NCBI GenBank assembly: GCA_002405165.1 | Contig: DHLF01000005.1 | Location: forward strand, 248,334 to 312,333 | Length of the DNA stretch: 64,000 nucleotides | Source: Christensenella sp. UBA4675 | GTDB lineage: Bacteria > Bacillota > Clostridia > Christensenellales > Borkfalkiaceae | Direction: 5' to 3' | Part shown: one piece after another, positions 61,499 to 64,000 of the stretch | Layout of the letters: every line of letters starts with the position of its first letter | How positions within the stretch are numbered: position 1 is the stretch's first letter | Notes under the pieces: model-generated | The model's database searches: none | Seen by the model: the letters and a program-made list of their open reading frames with translations, nothing else | What the model was told of the DNA's origin: nothing | Position numbers and translations under genes: made by a program

Positions 61499-62053
61499 TT
61501 ATTTCACCTCTATTATTTCTTTTTCGGTTACGATTATATCTAATTTTTCGTCGAAAGGCTCGCTTTCAAAATTATCTAGCACCTGCCAAGAATACGCCAA
61601 ACCTATTTTTAACGAATTAGTACTTTTTAAAAATTTATCGTAATATCCTTTTCCAAATCCTATTCTATCGCCCTTTTTAGAACACGCGACGAGCGGAATT
61701 ATACAAACGTCTATTTTCCCCGTGTACGCATTGCTTGACTTCGGTTCTAAAATTCCGTATTTGTTTAACTTCGTTTCTTCTTCTTTTTTTACGGCGTACA
61801 TTTCTTCCCCGTCGATTTTAGGTAAAAGAACGAGTTTATTTTTAAGAAAATTTATTATTTTATCGGTTTTTATTTCATTTCGAAAATCAACGTATATAAA
61901 AAAACTCTCCGCATTTAAAAATGCGTTTATCGTCTTTAAAAGCTTAAAAACTTTTTCGCTTTGCTTTTTAACGTAACCTTTTTGCAACGCGTCCCTTTTT
62001 TTAAGCATTTCTTTTCTTATTTCTTTTTTAGTTTCCTTAATAAATTTTTCCAT
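61499..62053 (-). CDS. 5-formyltetrahydrofolate cyclo-ligase
   Basis: Converts 5-formyl-THF to 5,10-methenyl-THF with ATP. The 184-aa protein has the N-terminal helix KKEIRKEMLKKRDAL and the signature GDRIGFGKGYYDKFL. The start overlaps the end of the DUF6625-like gene by 37 bases, so the two are coupled; no good ribosome site is seen, as expected for coupling. Confidence 0.9.
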   Translation of the reverse strand: MEKFIKETKKEIRKEMLKKRDALQKGYVKKQSEKVFKLLKTINAFLNAESFFIYVDFRNEIKTDKIINFLKNKLVLLPKIDGEEMYAVKKEEETKLNKYGILEPKSSNAYTGKIDVCIIPLVACSKKGDRIGFGKGYYDKFLKSTNSLKIGLAYSWQVLDNFESEPFDEKLDIIVTEKEIIEVK

Positions 62054-62967
62054 TTAATTTTTAAATAATTAAAGTTAATTTTACTTTCTTTTGCATTTTT
62101 CTTTAAATATTTTACTGTAAAATCGGAGATTTTATCTTCAAATTTACCATACGGTAAAATAACAAACTCATCGTTTAAATTACATACGGTTTTTATTTTT
62201 CTTTTTTGAAAATGTACGTACATGCTTTGTTTTAAGTCTACTTTTCCGTCAACTATCCCCACAACGAAAAGCTCGCCTTTTTTATAATAAAAAACAATAT
62301 TTTTTCTAAACCATTTTTTATCGCAATATTTTCTTCTGTAAAATTCTTCGCTAGGCAAAAAATATTTAACCCTATAAGACAAATCGGAAAAATCGTTTAC
62401 TTCGTTATAAATCTTTTTCCCTAACGCCTTATATTTACCCGCTAAACCGGGCCACTCGTCATATGCAAAATTCGCGGAAGAAGAATAAACTTTTTCATAA
62501 TCGGGATAACCTGTAACCGATTGTTTATAAAAATTAACGCTTTCTTCAGACGTCGGCATAATGGTAAAATGACCCGCTGTTTGAATTTTATCGTAGCCGT
62601 AATTCAAAACTTCATCGGTTAAAAAAGAACGGATATTTCCCCAAATTAAATCTATATCGCAATATCCCCAAAAATCGTAATTTTTAACTATTTCGTAAAA
62701 TATTTTACCGTAAACGGGCTTGTAATCGCACAATTTATAAGGGCTGTCCAAATTTATGGGAAAATCAAAGATATTTTGCGCTTCTTTTTTAAATTCTTCA
62801 AAGCTTTTATACAAAACTTTTACGTTTTCGGGATAATCGTATTTATCTCTATCGTCGGTAACAAGTAAAAAATTTACCATAGAATTATACCCCGCCGATT
62901 TTAAATAAAAATTAAAAAAATTCGGAAACTTTCCGAAATAACAAGTAATTAGCAAAATACTTTTCAT
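62017..62967 (-). CDS. DUF6625-like putative glycosyltransferase
   Basis: A 316-aa protein with a GT-A-like start (ILLITCYFGKFPNFFNFYLK) and a DxD motif in WGYCDIDLIWGN, resembling the DUF6625 family of sugar transferases linked to surface polysaccharides. The start is the ATG at 62967. Catalysis and donor sugar are inferred only from the motif. The downstream neighbours are folate and FmdB genes, which give no pathway hint. Confidence 0.65.
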   Translation of the reverse strand: MKSILLITCYFGKFPNFFNFYLKSAGYNSMVNFLLVTDDRDKYDYPENVKVLYKSFEEFKKEAQNIFDFPINLDSPYKLCDYKPVYGKIFYEIVKNYDFWGYCDIDLIWGNIRSFLTDEVLNYGYDKIQTAGHFTIMPTSEESVNFYKQSVTGYPDYEKVYSSSANFAYDEWPGLAGKYKALGKKIYNEVNDFSDLSYRVKYFLPSEEFYRRKYCDKKWFRKNIVFYYKKGELFVVGIVDGKVDLKQSMYVHFQKRKIKTVCNLNDEFVILPYGKFEDKISDFTVKYLKKNAKESKINFNYLKIKWKNLLRKLKKK

Positions 62968-63061
62968 AAAAAATATTATATCAACGGGCGTTTTTTTTGT
63001 CAATAACTAAAAAATTAAAAAACGAAATATTAGTCTTTTATTTATTTAAGTGTAATTTTGC

Positions 63062-63090
63062 TTGTAAAATTTATATAAAAAAGTTATAAT
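63062..63090 (+). promoter_or_regulatory. Promoter of the transketolase gene
   Basis: TTGTAA (63062-63067), a 17-bp spacer and TATAAT (63085-63090). Confidence 0.7.
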
Positions 63091-63161
63091 AAGCATAGTA
63101 CCGATTGATTAAATTTTTTAAAACGCTTAAAAAACTTTTGTCAACCGTTTAAGGAGTAAAA

Positions 63162-64000
63162 ATGGATAAAATACAAACGACAATAGACTCTATAAGAATT
63201 ATTTCGGCGCAAGCTATTGAAAAAGCAAATTCGGGACATCCCGGACTTCCTTTGGGGGTAGCTCCGCTCGGGTATGCGTTATTTGCAGACAATTTGGTCT
63301 TCAACCCGAAAAATCCCGACTTTGACAACAGGGACAGATTTATTTTATCCGCAGGACACGGCTCTATGTTGTTATATTCGCTACTCCACATTTTCGGATA
63401 TAACGTATCTATGGATGATATTAAAAATTTCAGACAGTTAGGTTCTATAACTCCCGGTCACCCCGAATACGGCGTAACTCCCGGTGTTGAAGTAAGTACG
63501 GGACCGCTCGGTCAAGGAATTGCAAACGGCGTGGGAATGGCAATTGCGGAAACGATACTCGCCGATAAATTTAACAAACCCGGATACCCCATCGTAGACC
63601 ATTACACTTACGTTCTTTGCGGGGACGGGTGTATGATGGAAGGTATAGAATCGGAATCGGCTTCCTTTGCGGGAACTAATAAATTAGGAAAACTTATCGT
63701 TTTCTACGATTCAAACAAAATTACCATAGAAGGAAATACAGACGCCACTTTTACCGAAGACGTTGCTCTCCGCCACGAAGCGCAAGGTTGGCAAGTAATA
63801 AAGGTTGACGACGTAAACGATGTAGACGCTATAAACAGGGCTATTTTAAAAGCGAAAGCCGAAAAAGAAAAACCGTCTTTAATTATAGTAAAGAGTATAA
63901 TCGGATACGGTAGTCCCAAACAAAACACCGCCGACGTACACGGTGCGCCGTTAGGAGCTTCTGCCCTTGAAAAACTTAAAGAAAATTTAAACTGGACGCT
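63162..64000 (+). CDS. tkt: Transketolase, N-terminal part (runs past the window)
   Basis: Thiamine-diphosphate enzyme of the pentose phosphate pathway. The visible 279 codons include NSGHPGLPLG, DRFILSAGHGSMLLY, STGPLGQGIANGVGMA and the ThDP motif GDGCMMEGI...FYDSNKI. AAGGAG lies ahead of the ATG. The gene is cut by the window end, so only the pyrophosphate-binding domain is seen; a full-length enzyme is expected. Confidence 0.95.
   Translation, partial: MDKIQTTIDSIRIISAQAIEKANSGHPGLPLGVAPLGYALFADNLVFNPKNPDFDNRDRFILSAGHGSMLLYSLLHIFGYNVSMDDIKNFRQLGSITPGHPEYGVTPGVEVSTGPLGQGIANGVGMAIAETILADKFNKPGYPIVDHYTYVLCGDGCMMEGIESESASFAGTNKLGKLIVFYDSNKITIEGNTDATFTEDVALRHEAQGWQVIKVDDVNDVDAINRAILKAKAEKEKPSLIIVKSIIGYGSPKQNTADVHGAPLGASALEKLKENLNWT

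Noticed and set aside
1..64000. CRISPR arrays, rRNA genes and large tandem repeats
   Set aside because: No regularly spaced direct repeats or rRNA signatures were seen while reading both strands. Repeats inside the BspA-type and InlB-type genes are protein repeats.

Overview
The window comes from a low-G+C, spore-forming, probably strictly anaerobic Firmicute, most likely an uncultured gut Clostridia lineage; this is inferred from gene content and no database was searched. Supporting evidence: a SpoIVFA/SpoIVFB pair and SpoIIID (sporulation), NfnAB and AckA-Pta (fermentative energy metabolism), PerR with a reverse rubrerythrin, a desulfoferrodoxin-like regulator, a T-box leader on thrS, AAGGAG-type ribosome binding sites and TTGACA-N17-TATAAT promoters. 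The first base and the last gene (transketolase, cut at base 64000) run into neighbouring sequence.

Layout. 1-8.9 kb: sporulation proteases, a Dabb protein, zinc-ribbon membrane proteins, a GH3 glycosidase, a degenerate PHP protein, HU and a helix-turn-helix regulator fused to a desulfoferrodoxin-like domain. 9.4-10.3 kb: a decayed IS200 element and tRNA-Leu(CAG). 10.4-30.9 kb: ordinary chromosome, with stand-alone GMP synthase ATPase domain, BspA-type surface protein, CvpA, GlnRS, GlyRS, NfnAB, L32/YceD, a PH-domain membrane pair, AckA/Pta, TmcAL and a TGS-less ThrRS behind a T-box. 31.0-48.3 kb: an accessory region ending beside tRNA-Ser(GCT). It holds an IS3-family scrap, a broken phage holin, a DUF1003 protein, a Na/Pi symporter, a truncated SGNH hydrolase, a large serine recombinase, a DUF4143 ATPase, a rolling-circle Rep protein, a tyrosine recombinase, a 1479-aa repeat-rich surface lipoprotein and a decayed sigma-like gene. 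48.5-64 kb: ordinary chromosome again, with ABC transporter parts and a divergent Crp/Fnr regulator, a membrane XRE regulator, DegV, dUTPase/SpoIIID, a PfkB kinase, VanW, PerR/rubrerythrin, a DMT exporter, a BspA-like lipoprotein, FmdB, 5-FTHF cyclo-ligase, a DUF6625-like protein and transketolase.

The most interesting signal is at 41.3-46.9 kb. A tyrosine recombinase gene is followed by perfect 17-bp inverted repeats (42281-42297 and 42419-42435) enclosing 121 bp. That segment carries a textbook sigma-A promoter (TTGACT-N17-TATAAT) which points away from the adjacent surface lipoprotein gene and straight into a terminator hairpin. Inversion would turn the promoter towards the lipoprotein and break the hairpin. 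This has the architecture of a self-contained phase-variation cassette, present here in the OFF orientation.

Other notable points: several genes whose promoters predict leaderless or nearly leaderless mRNAs; a Crp-type palindrome centred exactly at -41.5 of the divergent ABC promoter; an IS200 whose promoter lies inside the loop of a Shine-Dalgarno-sequestering hairpin; and aminoacyl-tRNA synthetase and GMP synthase genes lacking a usual domain.
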